DNA from: CAXTTV01 sp964247295 | Lineage (GTDB): Bacteria > Chloroflexota > Ktedonobacteria > Ktedonobacterales > Ktedonobacteraceae | Assembly (NCBI GenBank): GCA_964247295.1 | Contig: CAXTTV010000217.1 | Location: forward strand, 1-7,879 | DNA length: 7,879 nucleotides | Reading direction: 5' to 3' | Shown: one piece after another, positions 6,682 to 7,879 of the stretch | Layout: each line of letters begins with the position of its first letter | Numbering within the stretch: position 1 is the stretch's first letter | Translations under genes and position numbers: made by a program | Notes under the pieces: model-generated | The model's database searches: none | The model's input: only the letters and a program-made list of their open reading frames with translations | Told to the model about the DNA's origin: nothing

Positions 6682-6775
6682 GATCCCGCATTCCCTTTTA
6701 CCCATCAGAGTTCCATGTGGCCCGACTTACCCTATTCATTTTCTTCTCTACACGTGAACATTTCCCCTTTTCTCG
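6682..6775. repeat. Dispersed intergenic repeat, copy 3 (diverged)
   Basis: GATCCCGCATTCCCTTTTAC and TTCCATGTGGCCCGAC align with the upstream part of copy 2, and CCGACTTACCCTATTC (6722-6737) with the core of copies 1 and 2. The T/C-rich tail has many substitutions but is the same length. This is the most diverged copy. Confidence 0.55.
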
Positions 6776-6897
6776 ATAGTGCCGTTATCAGTTTATTTCA
6801 GTACTCTAAGAATGCGAATTAAACGCTTTACATAACATTGTTTTTATTGCATTGAAGAACCTTTTAGTTGTTAAAAATTCCCCAACATGTTAATCGT

Positions 6898-6932
6898 CAA
6901 TCATATGAAACTATTGTATGATTGCCTATAAT
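6898..6932 (+). promoter_or_regulatory. Possible promoter with operator-like inverted repeat upstream of drmD
   Basis: CAATCATA (6898-6905) and its perfect reverse complement TATGATTG (6917-6924) are separated by 11 bases. Two bases further is a consensus TATAAT (6927-6932). The inverted repeat therefore covers the place where a -35 box would sit, a common layout for a repressor or activator site. No good TTGACA lies at the right spacing, which would fit activator dependence. Transcription from here would give a leader of about 150 bases. Confidence 0.35.
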
Positions 6933-7079
6933 GGTTTATATTTATATTTGCTGAAATATACATACATTATTTCCGGGAAACTCTTTTTCCTTTCGGTGTT
7001 AATACATTTATGTGTTTCTATACATCTCTTAGTCTTTAAAGGTCTGGAAAAGCAGAGCAATTTTTATCTACTGTTAGCG

Positions 7080-7084
7080 AGGAG
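7080..7084 (+). promoter_or_regulatory. Ribosome binding site AGGAG selecting a TTG start
   Basis: AGGAG ends eight bases before TTG 7093. The frame has a stop (TAG 7075-7077) just upstream and no ATG before the conserved region, so this site fixes TTG as the start. The next candidate, GTG 7102, is too far from it. Confidence 0.75.
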
Positions 7085-7092
7085 ATCTTCTT

Positions 7093-7879
7093 TTGAATTA
7101 TGTGCCTGCCTTACCGGAGCAGGGTCAGGTGGTGGAGGTTCGTCGCCGTCACTATGTGGTGAATGAGATTATTCAGAGCTCTCTTCCGTCCGACGCGCTC
7201 CACCCTACAGCTTCCCCTCAGCATCTTGTGTTGCTTGCTTCAGTTGAGGATGATGCGCTGGGTGAGGAGCTTCAGGTGTTCTGGGAGATTGAGCCGGGGG
7301 CGGCGATTGTGGAGAAGAGTGCGCTCCCTTCTCCCGATGGCTTTGACTCTCCCGCCCGGCTGGATACCTTTCTGAATGCGGTCCGCTGGGGCGCAGCCTC
7401 TAGCGCTGACCTGAATGCCCTCCAGTCCCCGTTTCGCAGTGGGATTGATATTGAGGATTACCAGCTTGATCCAGTGGCGCGGGCGATCCAGATGCCGCGT
7501 GTGAATCTGCTGGTCGCCGATGACGTTGGCCTGGGGAAGACGATTGCGGCCGGGCTGGTCGCTCAAGAGTTGTTGATCCGCCACCGCGCCCGCAAGATTT
7601 TGATTGTCTGCCCCGCTGCTCTCCAGGTCCAGTGGCACGATCAGATGCTGGATAAGTTCGGACTGGATTTTCGGATTGTGGATAGCGCGCTTTTTAAGGA
7701 GCTCCGCCGCTCCCGTGGCCTGCATGTGAATCCCTGGACCCACTACCCTCGCTTGATTACTTCAATTGATTTTTTGAAGCGCGAGCGCCCTTTCCGCCTG
7801 TTCAAAGAGGCACTTCCCGCCGCTGACAAGGCGTATCCCCGCAAGTTTGATCTCTTGATTCTGGATGAGGCCCATAATG
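7093..7879 (+). CDS. drmD: DISARM-type SNF2-like helicase DrmD, N-terminal part (runs off window)
   Basis: An uninterrupted frame from TTG 7093 to the window end gives 262 residues of what should be a protein of roughly 1000. It starts NYVPALPEQGQVVEVRRRHY, followed by a DrmD-like N-terminal region (HLVLLASVEDDALGEELQVF, then FLNAVRWGAASSADLNALQS). The superfamily 2 helicase core follows: EDYQLDPVARA (121-131), the ATP-binding motif I DDVGLGKT (143-150, Lys149), ILIVCPAALQVQW (motif Ia), PRLITSIDFLKRERP, and the DEAH box (Asp258-His261) at the very edge. In class 1 DISARM, DrmD is an accessory helicase beside the methylase DrmMI and the DrmA-DrmB-DrmC core that block incoming phage DNA. Assignment is by remembered family sequence; a related RapA/SNF2-like helicase outside DISARM is the alternative. 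Residue 152 is Ala where this group usually has Glu (GKTIEAG). Partner genes would lie to the right, outside the window. Confidence 0.8.
   Translation, partial: MNYVPALPEQGQVVEVRRRHYVVNEIIQSSLPSDALHPTASPQHLVLLASVEDDALGEELQVFWEIEPGAAIVEKSALPSPDGFDSPARLDTFLNAVRWGAASSADLNALQSPFRSGIDIEDYQLDPVARAIQMPRVNLLVADDVGLGKTIAAGLVAQELLIRHRARKILIVCPAALQVQWHDQMLDKFGLDFRIVDSALFKELRRSRGLHVNPWTHYPRLITSIDFLKRERPFRLFKEALPAADKAYPRKFDLLILDEAHN

Larger units (their letters stand above)
6776..7092. other. AT-rich leader of the drmD-like gene
   Basis: Strongly AT-rich DNA with no credible gene. One open frame at 6918-7166 encodes low-complexity hydrophobic sequence, lacks a ribosome site and runs through the helicase start in another frame. 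The stretch contains the palindrome AACATGTT (6884-6891), the inverted repeat and TATAAT box listed separately, and the AGGAG ribosome site at 7080-7084. Confidence 0.5.

Noticed and set aside
6918..7166. An 82-codon + strand hydrophobic frame before the helicase
   Set aside because: AT-rich composition alone explains the hydrophobicity. It has no ribosome site and overlaps the helicase start in another frame.
7240..7743. A 167-codon - strand frame inside the helicase
   Set aside because: It is antisense to conserved helicase motifs and is a codon-bias shadow.
1..7879. tRNA, rRNA and CRISPR arrays
   Set aside because: No cloverleaf with the TTCGA-type arm, no rRNA-like conserved stretch and no regularly spaced identical repeats were seen. 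The three dispersed repeats are kilobases apart.

Overview
The window looks like a piece of a soil-type, moderately GC-rich bacterial draft genome. The loose gene packing, scattered short repeats, decayed genes, patchy base composition and gene families are most reminiscent of Ktedonobacteria (Chloroflexota). That assignment is an inference from style and remembered family distribution, not from a marker gene. A run of ten Ns at 1890-1899 marks an assembly join.

Left part (1-3913): copy 1 of a dispersed repeat at the very edge; a small DoxX-like membrane protein (152-562, +); a GC-rich block holding a decayed small phage/plasmid-type gene (about 730-976) and an intact alpha/beta hydrolase (980-1675, +); a convergent saccharopine-dehydrogenase-like NAD(P)-binding protein (2855-1760, -) crossed by the N gap; and a decayed metallo-beta-lactamase-fold lactonase (3663-3045, -) with an in-frame amber codon and a missing C-terminal segment. 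Next to its relic C-terminus lies a 24-base piece that matches the DoxX gene with only synonymous differences.

Middle part (3880-6775): bounded by repeat copies 2 and 3. It holds a secreted cyanophycinase-like serine peptidase (4385-5701, +) and a convergent peptide methionine sulfoxide reductase MsrA (6307-5756, -), which share a hairpin terminator between them.

Right part (6776-7879): an AT-rich, gene-free leader with a perfect 8-bp inverted repeat next to a TATAAT box, then the first 262 codons of a large SNF2-like helicase read from a TTG start. The protein matches the DISARM anti-phage helicase DrmD as I remember that family, and the gene runs off the right edge. A DISARM operon (methylase, DrmA, DrmB, DrmC) would be expected just outside the window.

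The genes do not form one pathway. The window is an accessory neighbourhood of independent single genes, remnants and repeats leading up to a defence locus. I found no convincing undescribed system; the most consequential item is the edge of the probable DISARM locus.
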